Positions 17,665 to 26,395 are shown, numbered from the stretch's first letter. The stretch: 64,000 nt of DNA from Alphaproteobacteria bacterium (GCA_030835385.1 JAURPI010000017.1:141656-205655); one strand, 5' to 3'. Notes: generated from the letters alone by a model not told the origin. Numbers and translations are program-made.

Positions 17665-18603
17665 ATGACCGCTGCCACCGCGCTGGTTCAAAACAAGTTC
17701 CAGGACCCTTTGGTTACTGCAGATGGCAAGATACGCGCGACCGTCTCTCTTATTTCATTGGACACCCTCTGGATTAACACGGGCACTCTTTGCAACCTGA
17801 CATGCAAGAACTGTTATATCGAATCTTCACCGAAGAATGACAATCTGGTCTACATCACCGCTGAAGAAGTCGCCAACTATCTGGACGAGATTCAAAATAA
17901 TAACCTAGGAACAACTGAAATCGGATTCACTGGGGGCGAACCCTTTATGAATCCTGATTTGTTACTCATGCTTGACGATGCCTTGAGTCGTGGATTCAAA
18001 GTCATGGTCCTGACTAATGCTATGAAACCTATGCTCAAGAAAGCGTGCGACCTTGAACAGATTGGCGAACGTTTCCGCGATCAAATCACCATCCGCGTTT
18101 CTCTAGATCATTACACTAAAGAAGGACATGAATCCGAACGCGGCGAACGGAGTTGGGACTCAGCTTTAAGCGGCCTGTCATGGCTCAATGATCGAAACTT
18201 TAACATCAATATCGCGGGGCGCACATTCATAGACGAAGAAGAGGCCACAGCGCGCTCGGGTTATGAAAAACTTTTTACCGACCTTAGTCTGTCGATAGAT
18301 GCACATGACCCTACTGAATTGGTGTTATTTCCTGAAATGGTCGCGAGCTTGGATATCCCCGAAATAACCAATGAGTGCTGGAGCATTCTTGATGTCCATC
18401 CGGACTCTGTTATGTGTGCAACATCTCGAATGGTTGTTAAGCGCAAGGGTGCGCCTGCGCCTGCTGTGATTGCCTGCACACTTCTGCCATATGAAGATGA
18501 GTTTGAGATGGGCTCAACTTTGGCAAGCTCTGCAAGAGATGTGTCTCTGTGTCATCCACATTGCGCTCGGTTCTGCGTTCTCGGAGGAGCGACATGTTCA
18601 TAG
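17665..18603 (+). CDS. Radical SAM protein with Cys-rich C-terminus
   Basis: Radical SAM protein of 312 residues, function unknown. The SAM-cluster motif is Cys43-x3-Cys47-x2-Cys50 (GTLCNLTCKNC), followed by the SAM-binding GFTGGEPFMNPDLL. The C-terminus carries four closely spaced cysteines at 296, 300, 304 and 311 (CHPHCARFCVLGGATC). Two further cysteines occur upstream in VMCATS and IACTLL, an arrangement that resembles a SPASM/twitch-type auxiliary Fe-S domain, so peptide or metabolite modification is possible. An AGGAG ribosome site precedes the ATG. A Crp/Fnr-type regulator begins only 10 bp after its stop, implying a functional pair. No obvious precursor peptide was found beside it. 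Confidence 0.85.
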   Translation: MTAATALVQNKFQDPLVTADGKIRATVSLISLDTLWINTGTLCNLTCKNCYIESSPKNDNLVYITAEEVANYLDEIQNNNLGTTEIGFTGGEPFMNPDLLLMLDDALSRGFKVMVLTNAMKPMLKKACDLEQIGERFRDQITIRVSLDHYTKEGHESERGERSWDSALSGLSWLNDRNFNINIAGRTFIDEEEATARSGYEKLFTDLSLSIDAHDPTELVLFPEMVASLDIPEITNECWSILDVHPDSVMCATSRMVVKRKGAPAPAVIACTLLPYEDEFEMGSTLASSARDVSLCHPHCARFCVLGGATCS

Positions 18604-18613
18604 TTCTAATATC

Positions 18614-19294
18614 GTGACAACACCCATATCTCCCTCAGCGTTACACCCCTTGTTTATGGCGCCGCCCGTATTGCTCGACTTGGTTCAGCAGGGAGAAACC
18701 ATTTCGTTGAACGCTCACGAAACCCTGTTCAGCGAAGGTGACCCTGTGCAACACCTGTATTGTGTTGCGGAGGGCACCATGGTGCTCAGCCGATATAGTG
18801 TTTCTGGAGAACGCCAGATTATGGCTTTTCTCTTTCCGGGTGATTTCCTAGGTATCACGTTCGAAAAAACGTTCATCTTAGGTTCCGAAACCCTCACCAA
18901 GTGCACCCTTCTTCGACTTGATCATTCAGTCTTAGGTGAAGTTGCCGCTAACGACCCTGATGTATGGCAGGCCATGAGTGAAGTGACATGGCGTTTTCTA
19001 CGCGGCTCAATGGAGCTCACATTCACAATTGGCCGCAAGAGTGCGGTGAGCAGGATCGCATCTTTCCTTTTGTATCTATCTTTTCGACAAGGCGGTTTTT
19101 CATCTCCGGCGGCTGATATCAGCTTGCCGATGGGACGCCAGGATATCGGTGATTTTCTTGGTCTTACAATCGAAACAGTGAGCCGCTGTTTCACTAAGCT
19201 TAAAGAAACGGGGTGCATCGCCCTTCCAAGCACCGACCGCGTAGAACTTATAAATGTCGACGCGTTGCGAGCCGCCGCGGATGTGGTGGATTAA
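18614..19294 (+). CDS. Crp/Fnr family transcriptional regulator
   Basis: Cyclic-nucleotide-binding-domain regulator, about 227 residues from the GTG at 18614; an ATG at 18656 is the alternative and the upstream in-frame extension overlapping the radical SAM gene is unlikely. The N-terminal beta-roll includes LFSEGDPVQHLYCVAEG and FLFPGDFLG. The C-terminal helix-turn-helix is MGRQDIGDFLGLTIETVSR, with the E-x-x-SR recognition pattern of Fnr/FixK proteins. The N-terminal cysteine cluster of Fnr is absent, so it is not an Fnr-type oxygen sensor by Fe-S cluster. Its linkage to the radical SAM gene suggests it controls, or is controlled with, that gene. Confidence 0.88.
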   Translation: MTTPISPSALHPLFMAPPVLLDLVQQGETISLNAHETLFSEGDPVQHLYCVAEGTMVLSRYSVSGERQIMAFLFPGDFLGITFEKTFILGSETLTKCTLLRLDHSVLGEVAANDPDVWQAMSEVTWRFLRGSMELTFTIGRKSAVSRIASFLLYLSFRQGGFSSPAADISLPMGRQDIGDFLGLTIETVSRCFTKLKETGCIALPSTDRVELINVDALRAAADVVD

Positions 19295-19343
19295 AAATCA
19301 ACCTAGCGCTTCGACCAATGATACCAACGTCAGGAGCACCGTC

Positions 19344-19742
19344 ATGAAATACATAAACTGTTTTCTGTCGGCCGCACTATTCAGCGTCTTAGCTCCAAAC
19401 ATCACGGTCGCAGATTACGCAGCGATAGACATAGAAGTTGGAGAGGAATCACAAATTCAGGAATTTGCCGCGCTCTTAGGCGACGGTATTATTGGCAATT
19501 GGGCAGGCGTTGGCTGCGCGCCTGGCGAAATCTATTTTAATGCCGATGGCTCAGCCAAGGTAACCTTCGGACGAGGAGAAGTTAATGGCACCTGGGCCTT
19601 AAAAGGCAATGCGGTTTGCACATCCTGGGCCACCTTGCGGGATGGTAGAGAGAGTTGTGCCGTGTACCATCACCTTGACGGCAATAATTTCCAATCCTTC
19701 CAAATGATGGGCAGAGTCGAAGGATTCACGACGTTCAACTAA
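19344..19742 (+). CDS. Small secreted protein of unknown function
   Basis: A 132-residue protein that I do not recognise. The ATG at 19344 follows an AGGAG ribosome site by 7 bp and opens a Sec signal peptide (MKYINCFLSAALFSVLA, cleavage near TVADYA). The mature part contains IIGNWAGVGCAPGEIYFNAD, GRGEVNGTWALKGNAVC and RESCAVYHHLDG, giving four cysteines that could form disulfides. The pattern of G-x-W...G-x-W resembles small beta-barrel lipocalin-like proteins, but this is only an impression. It sits 49 bp after the Crp/Fnr gene and 30 bp before an SDR gene on the same strand. Confidence 0.7.
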   Translation: MKYINCFLSAALFSVLAPNITVADYAAIDIEVGEESQIQEFAALLGDGIIGNWAGVGCAPGEIYFNADGSAKVTFGRGEVNGTWALKGNAVCTSWATLRDGRESCAVYHHLDGNNFQSFQMMGRVEGFTTFN

Positions 19743-19772
19743 TTTAAGTGAAATAGAAGGCTGGAAAATTTG

Positions 19773-20498
19773 ATGCCAAACGTCTTACTAACAGGCGCGG
19801 GTGGATACATCGGTTTTGCTCTTACAAAAAAGTTCTATGCCGAGGGCTGGCGCGTTTTCGCCACATGCCTCCCACAAGACCGCACACCCGAATTGGAAAC
19901 GGCAGCCTCGAACTCTGAAGGCGACATTCAGATCTTTGAAATGGATGTCACTGACCCTGATAACATTGCCGCTGTGGCAAACTCACTGAGGGACCAGAGC
20001 ATCGGTGTTTTGTTAAATGTTGCGGGACTAACAGTACATGGTGATATCAAGTTTGGCGAAACCGATTACGCCATGTGGGACAAGCACTTCGCCATTAACA
20101 CGGTAGGGCCTATGCGAGTATGTGAGGCGTTCGCAGCACACGTACTCAAGAGTGACCGCAAAATTATGATGACTATTTCAAGCAGGATTGGTGCAAATCC
20201 GAAATATGGGTTTGTGGGTTACCGGGCAACTAAATCAGCAGTTAGCCAAGTTATGTTCCAGGTCCACCTCGCCCTAAGAGAGCAGGGCGTCATAGCATGC
20301 GCCTGTCATCCGGGCTGGGTCAGCACCCCTAACAATGGGAACAAAGGGGCCCTAACCCCTGATCAAATCGCGGCCATGCTTTTTGACCTCGTTGATGGAC
20401 TGCAGCCCGAAGACGGAGGCAAGTTCTTTGATCCGGACGGCACGACCCTTCAAATCGTAACCCAACAGTTTGATCAGAAGCCTTACGGAATGACCTGA
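19773..20498 (+). CDS. Short-chain dehydrogenase/reductase
   Basis: Classical SDR oxidoreductase of 241 residues. The cofactor-binding motif is TGAGGYIG, the acidic residue typical of NAD preference is not obvious, and the catalytic pair is in GYRATKSAV (Tyr-x3-Lys), preceded by the Ser of MTISSRIG. The structural NNAG motif is altered to NVAG. ATG at 19773 is preferred over the adjacent TTG at 19770. It follows the small secreted protein by 30 bp. The substrate is unknown. It lacks the leader seen on the SDR at 5024. Confidence 0.88.
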   Translation: MPNVLLTGAGGYIGFALTKKFYAEGWRVFATCLPQDRTPELETAASNSEGDIQIFEMDVTDPDNIAAVANSLRDQSIGVLLNVAGLTVHGDIKFGETDYAMWDKHFAINTVGPMRVCEAFAAHVLKSDRKIMMTISSRIGANPKYGFVGYRATKSAVSQVMFQVHLALREQGVIACACHPGWVSTPNNGNKGALTPDQIAAMLFDLVDGLQPEDGGKFFDPDGTTLQIVTQQFDQKPYGMT

Positions 20499-20521
20499 CG
20501 CCGATGTCCACGGTCAGTCGC

Positions 20522-20881
20522 CTATGATTTGACCCACGCGACCGCATCGCTCTGACGACCATCGACGAAAAACTCGTAGGACCCCTCAGGTAAGGAGTCA
20601 CGCAGCATGAGGGCCAATCCTGCCCATGACGGACCACCGACCACTGCCGCTTTTTCACATCGATCACGGTTGCCTGCAAGAATGGCGCCACTGTCCCATT
20701 GGCTGGATTCGTCGAGCCCCTCTAGGGCTGATAGATCAGCTTAAAACCGGAAGGTCTCATGGGACTTGAGAACGGCGGTCATCTCCACTTCAAAGACATC
20801 GCGGTAGTCAGTCTCGCCGAGCGTACCTGACGCCTCAAAACACACTAGATTGCCGCCGCTATTATCTAAGAGCTTCAACAT
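20522..20881 (-). pseudogene. SpoIIAA-like STAS/SEC14 protein interrupted by an in-frame stop
   Basis: Read from ATG at 20881 this frame gives 46 residues (MLKLLDNSGGNLVCFEASGT ... HETFRF), a TAA at 20743-20741, then in the same frame ADLSALEGLDESS to DGRQSDAVAWVKS and a final stop at 20522. The two halves together are 119 codons, the usual length of SpoIIAA-like STAS proteins: the first half has the family's N-L-V-x-F-x-A-S-G-T-L-x-x-x-D-Y start, the second the A-V-V-G and x-A-x-x-W-x ends. So the gene is whole except for one nonsense codon, most simply a Tyr codon changed to TAA. Its ATG overlaps the 3' end of the upstream nitrilase-like gene by 7 bp. Confidence 0.7.
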
Positions 20882-21630
20882 ATAGCCTCTCCAAGATCTT
20901 CATCAAGAAAAGCGCCTAGGTTCTGCTTAGGTAGCTGAGTTGGACGCAAAGACGCAACGTTTAGCAAGGCCGTCACACCCTGGGCTCGACCAGCCGACGC
21001 ACGAGTCATAACGCGACCTCCTGGCCCATAAATAATTGGTCCGGCGATGAGTTCTCCATTCGTCGAAGACAACCCGATAACGTAAACGTTGTTTCGTGGA
21101 ACATCTGTTACCGCTCGGGAGACCAGCATATCTACCTCTAATTCATCTCCCACCAACTGCGTTATGTCATTAGCTTCTAATGAATGCATCGCAATCTTAC
21201 CAATCTCCGCCGAGAAAACATGCAAACCCGAAACAATTTTGGGTACTTCAAGACGATTGTCAGGGCCAAGTAAAACGTTCTCATGACCAGCCAGGGCAAC
21301 ATAACAAGAATTTCGCTCAGCCCAGTGCTGAGCCAACTCTATTTCGCGATTTCCGATCTCGTCTTCTCCGGCACGCACAACGACTAAATCAGCTGGCCCA
21401 ACACCCGAAGACACCCAGCCTAATGCTCCAGAAACAGTTAGGGATGGGGACGAAGACGAGCCAATGGCGTCAACGGCCACGACGCGTATAAACGGGGCCT
21501 TAGGGCTAACCTGCCGCCCCATATCACGCGCAACAGTTGGCGATATTTGCGAGCCAACAACGGACCCAGCAGCCATCGCCAGGGCAGAACGTCGAGAAAC
21601 ACCCCTAATCAGCGCCGTCGTTACAGACAT
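20875..21630 (-). CDS. Exported nitrilase-superfamily-like protein lacking the catalytic Cys
   Basis: A 251-residue protein with a twin-arginine-like leader (VSRRSALAMAAGSVVG). The body follows the order of carbon-nitrogen hydrolases: a strand ADLVVVRAGEDE, a VLLGPDNRLEVPK loop, then EIGKIAMHSLEA where a nitrilase would have its Cys nucleophile, VSRAVTDVPRNNVYVIGLSSTNG, and IIYGPGGRVMTRA. The catalytic Cys appears replaced and the Glu/Lys partners are doubtful, so it may be a non-catalytic relative. The assignment is by pattern only and is tentative. It is 27 bp downstream of an NCS1 permease and overlaps the STAS gene, suggesting a three-gene operon. Confidence 0.5.
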   Translation of the reverse strand: MSVTTALIRGVSRRSALAMAAGSVVGSQISPTVARDMGRQVSPKAPFIRVVAVDAIGSSSSPSLTVSGALGWVSSGVGPADLVVVRAGEDEIGNREIELAQHWAERNSCYVALAGHENVLLGPDNRLEVPKIVSGLHVFSAEIGKIAMHSLEANDITQLVGDELEVDMLVSRAVTDVPRNNVYVIGLSSTNGELIAGPIIYGPGGRVMTRASAGRAQGVTALLNVASLRPTQLPKQNLGAFLDEDLGEAIC

Positions 21631-21657
21631 TTTTTTAGACCCTTATGCGGCTAAGCG

Positions 21658-23025
21658 TTATTCCGCCGCAGCCTGATCCGCAGCCACACTTGCGTATCCA
21701 ACTTTTTTGTTCATAGCTGCCGCAACAAAATAGATAACGGCGTAGGTAACCATTGAAACAAGAAGCCCCAATAGTGAGGGGATGAGTATGTCTGGTAAGT
21801 CGAGCACACCGTAAGTTACACCATAAGCAAAAAACGCGCCGATCGCGTAAGACAATACGGCAGCCCAATTCCAGGTATGGAGCCTTTTCAGATCCGCCGC
21901 GTCGTAATGCCTTTTGTGCACAATGTAGTAATCAACGACCAAAGGACCAATCAGTGGCGGCACCAGCGCGGCGAGCAAATTGATCCAATCGAGAAAGTAT
22001 TGATACAGACCGAGCCCAAGAATTGTTCCGAGCGCGCCCCAAATCACAACCATCACCCGCTTTGGCCGCTTAAAGACAGCCGAGGTCTGAATGACAGGAA
22101 GATACAAATTAGCGTCACCCGTGGTCCACAACGCAAGACTCATACCGATCAACCCGATCCCGCCGACGATCATACCCTGCTGGAGCAAATACGTGGTGAA
22201 ATCAGCCGAGCCCGATACTACACCACCCAACGCGCCGACAATTTGCAGGAACCATTGAGCAATAATCATAACTATGAAGGGGATTGCGAGAGCGACCCAT
22301 GCCTTTTTAGCGAAGCGGGTGTACTCGGCCATGACAACTGCGCCTACGATCCACGACCCAACAACTAAGTTAACTGCGGTGACGAATGAAATTGGGTTTT
22401 GAGCTGCCGTATCTCGAGACATGGCGAGAAAGGCTGACCCACCACCTGCCTGGTCGACATTCAAATAGATCGCATAGAGACCAACAAGCACCAGAATGGC
22501 GACTGACGGAACACTGACCCGCTCAATACCCTTAACGCCATAGTACGTGGTGCCGGTAAACAAAAGGCCGCCAAAAATAGCCACCGCGTAGAAAGTCGGG
22601 CTGTCGAAATCTTGCGCCCAGGCAAAACCAAATGCGCCAACCACGATCGCCTGCCAACCCGTGGTGAGCAGTGCCAAGAAAATGACCGGCAGGAACACGC
22701 CAATTCGACCGTAGACAAACTGGTAAAGTAGGCCGGAGTTACATGCCGTCTTATACCCGATGTAGGCGACCAAACCCCCAATTGTGAAGTTGATAACGTT
22801 GCCAACAAACGAAGCCGCAATCAGATCGGGCCAAAATGCGACCCCTGCGCCAAGCTGCCCCCCGGTCAATAACCCTGTGATCAGGAAACCCCAACCAAAG
22901 GCGAGGGTTAACATTGGAAGCGTATCTTGACGCTGCTCTGGCCTCACAGGTGCGAACGGATTATCCGCAGTCTGTGCCTCAGCCGCCTCATCAAGCGCCC
23001 ACCAGGCTTTCACTTTATCCATCAT
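21658..23025 (-). CDS. NCS1 family nucleobase/cation symporter
   Basis: Transporter of the NCS1 (purine-cytosine permease / hydantoin) family, about 455 residues with 12 hydrophobic segments. Recognisable parts are DNPFAPVRPEQRQ before the first helix, GFLITGLLTGGQLGAG in TM1, YKTACNSGLLYQFVYGRIG in the TM3 region and LVPPLIGPLVVDYYIVHKRHY near the C-terminus. Substrates in the family are cytosine, purines, allantoin or hydantoins; which one cannot be read here. The start at 23025 is supported by a GGAGGGG ribosome site 8 bp upstream; in-frame codons up to 23082 lack one. It is followed by the nitrilase-like and STAS genes. A divergent methyltransferase starts at 23099. Confidence 0.9.
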   Translation of the reverse strand: MMDKVKAWWALDEAAEAQTADNPFAPVRPEQRQDTLPMLTLAFGWGFLITGLLTGGQLGAGVAFWPDLIAASFVGNVINFTIGGLVAYIGYKTACNSGLLYQFVYGRIGVFLPVIFLALLTTGWQAIVVGAFGFAWAQDFDSPTFYAVAIFGGLLFTGTTYYGVKGIERVSVPSVAILVLVGLYAIYLNVDQAGGGSAFLAMSRDTAAQNPISFVTAVNLVVGSWIVGAVVMAEYTRFAKKAWVALAIPFIVMIIAQWFLQIVGALGGVVSGSADFTTYLLQQGMIVGGIGLIGMSLALWTTGDANLYLPVIQTSAVFKRPKRVMVVIWGALGTILGLGLYQYFLDWINLLAALVPPLIGPLVVDYYIVHKRHYDAADLKRLHTWNWAAVLSYAIGAFFAYGVTYGVLDLPDILIPSLLGLLVSMVTYAVIYFVAAAMNKKVGYASVAADQAAAE

Positions 23026-23098
23026 AGCTTTTCCCCTCCGCCATATGGTCATATTAGGAAGCATCTTTGCGTTGGATTGCAATACTTTCGGGGCTTCT

Positions 23099-23848
23099 AT
23101 GCGTCACAACAAACAATTATCCCCCAAGCCACTGGAAATGCCGGAAACAACTGACCGCGGCATGGTCCCGACTTTGAACAATAAGGGCTTCATGTCGATG
23201 TCGCTGGACCCGGTATCTGCGGCTTTCACAATGTATGCCGGTCAATCGCACGGCCTGAGCCTTGATCTCGGTTGCGCCTACGGTATCGCAACTCTCGCAG
23301 CCCTTGATCATGGCGCACGCGTCATCGCGTGCGATATGGACCCTGGGCATGTGCAAGTCTTATTGTCAAACACGACGGGCAATGCTCAAGAGAGAGTCTC
23401 TGGTATAGTCGCTGAAATGCCGCAGGTCGCTTTTAAGCCCAACAGTTTATCGGCCATTCTGTGCTCTCGCGCACTACATTTTCTGAATGGCGAAGATGTG
23501 ACCAAGTCAGTTAAGTCGATGGCCGATTGGTTGGCTTCAGGCGGAAAATTGTTCTTGATCACAGACACACCCTACACCGGGTTTTGGGCGCGCGGGGCCG
23601 CAGCGTATGAGGAACGAAAAGCAGCGGGAGAAGCTTGGCCCGGATTTATTCCTGATGTGACAATCTATTTACCAGAACAAGCCCAATACAAACCTCAACT
23701 GCGGCACTTGAACCCGATGGACCCGGACATACTTTCGCGTGTGTGCCGCGAATCAGGCCTGATCGTTGAACATGCCAGTTTCTCGGGACGCCCAGACCAG
23801 CCCAACGCCAAAACACACGCTGGCGTGATAGCCAGTAAAATCAGTTAG
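23099..23848 (+). CDS. SAM-dependent methyltransferase (class I)
   Basis: Class I methyltransferase of about 249 residues. Motif I is SLDLGCAYGIATLAAL, the acidic residue of motif II is in VIACDMDPGHV, and motif IV is SAILCSRALHFLNGED with SGGKLFLIT after it. The C-terminal part (MDPDILSRVCRESGLIVEHA) is typical of small-molecule methyltransferases. ATG at 23099 is preferred over in-frame starts from 23045, which would run into the divergent permease promoter. The acceptor is not known. It precedes a bicupin gene on the same strand by 92 bp. Confidence 0.85.
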   Translation: MRHNKQLSPKPLEMPETTDRGMVPTLNNKGFMSMSLDPVSAAFTMYAGQSHGLSLDLGCAYGIATLAALDHGARVIACDMDPGHVQVLLSNTTGNAQERVSGIVAEMPQVAFKPNSLSAILCSRALHFLNGEDVTKSVKSMADWLASGGKLFLITDTPYTGFWARGAAAYEERKAAGEAWPGFIPDVTIYLPEQAQYKPQLRHLNPMDPDILSRVCRESGLIVEHASFSGRPDQPNAKTHAGVIASKIS

Positions 23849-23940
23849 TATAGGACGCGGAACATTGGACGCACTAAAGTGACTCGGTAAAATTAGATCG
23901 GGTAGCGTCTTTACGAGCCAAAGAATGCCAAGGAGTGTCA

Positions 23941-24783
23941 ATGCCTAGACCTCATATAGAATTCATCCATGCGCAAGACCTTGAGTGGCAAACCAACGTG
24001 CTACCGGGACCATTCGCCGATGTCGAATGCAAGGTGCTGAGCTTGGATGAAGAAAGCGGCGCCTGCTCTACAATTCTCCGCTACCCGAAGGGTTGGTCAC
24101 AAACCGATACCCAGCACCTCGTCGGTGACCACGAATTTTTAGTACTGGACGGATCAATGGATATTAATGGGCAGACGTACCCGTTCGATAGCTATGGCTA
24201 CCTTCCAGCAGGCCAAACCCATGAAAACTGGACAACCAACGAAGGCATGGTGGCACTGACATTCTTTTCTGCCACACCAAATGCAATCCACGGCCCAGGC
24301 AACCCAACCGACCAAGCCATTCCGTATCTCAATCTTCATGATATGAAATGGGTGACCGTAGACGTCGACCCAGATCTCGATTTTCTCCGCATCGCTCACA
24401 AGATACTTCGCGACGATGATGAAAAGGGCGAAAAAACGATGATCCTAAATTGCGGGGCTCAAAGTCATCCAGACGGTTGGAAAGAAGCTGCACTTGCCCA
24501 CCCATGCGTGGAGGAAATGTTTCTTATGTCAGGAGACATCGCAGGTGAACGCGGCGTCATGCACGCGGGGTCGTATTTCTGGCGGCCGCCTGGCATTTGG
24601 CACGGACCTTTTGGATCGCGAAACGGCAATGTTTGCCTCATCCGATTTATGGAGGGCAAGCATGTCAATCATTGGGGCGAGAAAAAACTGCCTTTCAGCC
24701 TGACACCCGAACACAAGCCGGATTTACCGGACACACTTACTCAATTTAAGAGCAAGCCCTTCTCAGCGCCGACGCCTTATTGA
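23941..24783 (+). CDS. Bicupin protein (ChrR-like / DUF4437-type cupin)
   Basis: Two-domain cupin of 280 residues. Cupin 1 (about residues 30-120) includes GWSQTDTQHLVGDHEFLVLDG and YGYLPAGQTHENW. Cupin 2 (about 150-250) includes HPCVEEMFLMSGD and GSYFWRPPGIWHGPFGSRNG, with histidines suited to bind a metal. The family covers ChrR-like sensors, dioxygenases and isomerases; no precise role can be given. AAGGAG 5 bp before the ATG at 23941 fixes the start over an in-frame GTG at 23935. The next gene, a methyltransferase, begins 11 bp after its stop, so both are likely co-translated. Confidence 0.78.
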   Translation: MPRPHIEFIHAQDLEWQTNVLPGPFADVECKVLSLDEESGACSTILRYPKGWSQTDTQHLVGDHEFLVLDGSMDINGQTYPFDSYGYLPAGQTHENWTTNEGMVALTFFSATPNAIHGPGNPTDQAIPYLNLHDMKWVTVDVDPDLDFLRIAHKILRDDDEKGEKTMILNCGAQSHPDGWKEAALAHPCVEEMFLMSGDIAGERGVMHAGSYFWRPPGIWHGPFGSRNGNVCLIRFMEGKHVNHWGEKKLPFSLTPEHKPDLPDTLTQFKSKPFSAPTPY

Positions 24784-24794
24784 ACGGGAACATA

Positions 24795-25943
24795 ATGCTG
24801 CCCCTTCCTCAATATGACTTTCTGCCCACAGGTACGCATGACGAAGAGGCTCGTGAGAATTTTTGCCGTGGCCTGGCTGTAAAGTTAGCGGCGGACATTC
24901 GTCCATCACTAAAAACGCTCTTTGAAACTGAGGTAAAGCCAGCATTTGAAGCCGAGCACGGACGCGAGCCAAATTTTCGAGAAATCGCCAAGGCGATGCG
25001 CAGACAAACCAAGGCAAAGATCTGGTACCGACTTAGAACCGACAATCAAGACCGCATGTATTCTGTGACGGGTGACATGATTTCCCGTCAGGCCAAGACG
25101 CTGACGGATCGCGCCCTTTCGGTATTTGGCACGACAGGGTCTCTAACGCTAGATCCGACACTTGAGATGCCGCGCTACCTCACCGAAGTTGATATTCATC
25201 GCAAGCCTGGCGGCTATCACCATGAAGATTTTGAGAATGATATTTCCCCCGGCGCACAATACGACCGCACGATTGCAGTACACAATATGGGAAGCCAAGG
25301 CATCAATAATGATGATCCTGCGCATAGCATTGCGAATTGGATTCACGCCACTTATCCGCAATTAGAGCCTACACAAATCCTCGATATGGGCTGCACTATT
25401 GGCAACAACACCCTTCCCTATAAATCCGTCTTCCCCGATGCCACCGTGTATGGCGTGGATGTAAGCGCACCCTGCCTTCGTTACGCCCACGCGCGCGCGT
25501 GCGCCTTAGGGACAGACGTTCACTTTCAACAAGCCAATGCGCAGCAAACGGGTTTCGCCGACAATACGTTCGACATAATCGTATCGCGCATTTTACTTCA
25601 TGAGACGTCGGCGAGCGCCCTGCCCCAAGTTATTCAAGAATGCTATCGGCTACTGAAGCCGGGCGGCCTGATGCTCCATTGTGACGCACCTCAGTTTGAC
25701 GCTTTAACCCCTTATCAAGCGTCTCTGAGGGATTGGGACGCAACCTGCAACAACGAACCCTTTATGATGACGGTCTACGACATGTCATTGAAGGACCTGT
25801 ATTCAAACAATGGGTTCAGCCCGGAAACTTATATCCAGACGTTCGTGCCAGGACGTTACATTGCTGAGAAAAAAATAGATCCCAACGCGACACCGGGATT
25901 CAGTGAATCTTACTTCGTTACCGGCGCACTCAAATCAGCTTAA
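24795..25943 (+). CDS. SAM-dependent methyltransferase with N-terminal helical domain (copy A)
   Basis: Methyltransferase of 382 residues. The first ~170 residues are mainly helical with [13 protein letters not shown] and [11 protein letters not shown]; the class I fold follows with motif [16 protein letters not shown], motif [19 protein letters not shown], motif [15 protein letters not shown] and [11 protein letters not shown]. The same architecture, including the VDxH...GG segment and GVDxSAPCLxxAHxRA, recurs in the protein at 29664-30758, so the two are paralogues. ATG at 24795 is chosen over a TTG at 24780 that would overlap the bicupin stop. Coupled to the bicupin gene. The acceptor is unknown. 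Confidence 0.85.
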   Translation: MLPLPQYDFLPTGTHDEEARENFCRGLAVKLAADIRPSLKTLFETEVKPAFEAEHGREPNFREIAKAMRRQTKAKIWYRLRTDNQDRMYSVTGDMISRQAKTLTDRALSVFGTTGSLTLDPTLEMPRYLTEVDIHRKPGGYHHEDFENDISPGAQYDRTIAVHNMGSQGINNDDPAHSIANWIHATYPQLEPTQILDMGCTIGNNTLPYKSVFPDATVYGVDVSAPCLRYAHARACALGTDVHFQQANAQQTGFADNTFDIIVSRILLHETSASALPQVIQECYRLLKPGGLMLHCDAPQFDALTPYQASLRDWDATCNNEPFMMTVYDMSLKDLYSNNGFSPETYIQTFVPGRYIAEKKIDPNATPGFSESYFVTGALKSA

Positions 25944-25955
25944 TCGACTGCCAAT

Positions 25956-26190
25956 CTATTCTGCGTACTGCTTTTCGGCATGCACCATTGGCACATAGGC
26001 CGTAAACACTGTGAGGCCCGATTGTGATCGAACGTCAACGGCACCCCCCACTCTCTCACCATACCAGCAACAACAGACAATCCAAGACCTGTTCCAACGC
26101 CACGTGGCTTGGTCGTGAAGAATGGATCAAAAACTTTGGTCAGATTCTGATCCGCCACCCCAACGCCGTTATCTGTAACGGAGAAATATC
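25956..26190 (-). pseudogene. Sensor histidine kinase remnant (HATPase domain, frameshifted)
   Basis: Only the C-terminal ATPase part survives. [40 protein letters not shown] and VAGMVREWG are the G1, F and G2 boxes of a histidine kinase. The frame then breaks in a run of six G (plus-strand C at 26044-26049). In the neighbouring frame the sequence goes on as [20 protein letters not shown] and stops at 25956, which is the expected end of such a kinase. The dimerisation helix with the phospho-acceptor His and the N box are missing upstream. It is therefore both truncated and frameshifted, though the homopolymer break could be a sequencing error. Confidence 0.7.
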
Positions 26191-26385
26191 CATAACGGCC
26201 CGGCAAATTAGCCCAGCGATTAGCGTCGCAATAGCAAAAAATCCCACAAACCAAAGTTTAATTTGCGCGCTACTTATCGCTTGCAAGCCCATTACAATTC
26301 CCCAAACGACGAAAACAGTTCGACCTTGGCTGCCAAAGAGTCTTCTGCCCGCAGCGTGAATAATAGAGACTTTGTCGGATTCTTC
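26140..26385 (-). other. Open frame with two hydrophobic segments, remnant of a membrane protein
   Basis: This 81-codon open stretch has no good start codon but encodes two clear membrane-like segments (TVFVVWGIVMGLQ and [17 protein letters not shown]) after a basic HAAGRRLFGSQGR. It overlaps the histidine-kinase remnant in a different frame. It may be the N-terminal membrane part of that kinase brought next to its ATPase domain by an internal deletion, or an unrelated membrane gene fragment. Codon pattern alone supports it. Confidence 0.25.
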
Positions 26386-26395
26386 TCACCACCTC

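Noticed and set aside
18470..18613. N-terminal extension of the Crp/Fnr regulator overlapping the radical SAM gene
   Set aside because: The extension would share about 130 bp with a conserved gene end and has no regulator-like sequence. A GTG right after the upstream stop is more reasonable.
20329..20691. Minus-strand 120-residue frame at the end of the SDR gene
   Set aside because: It is a shadow of the SDR and of the STAS gene; the real STAS frame is a different one.
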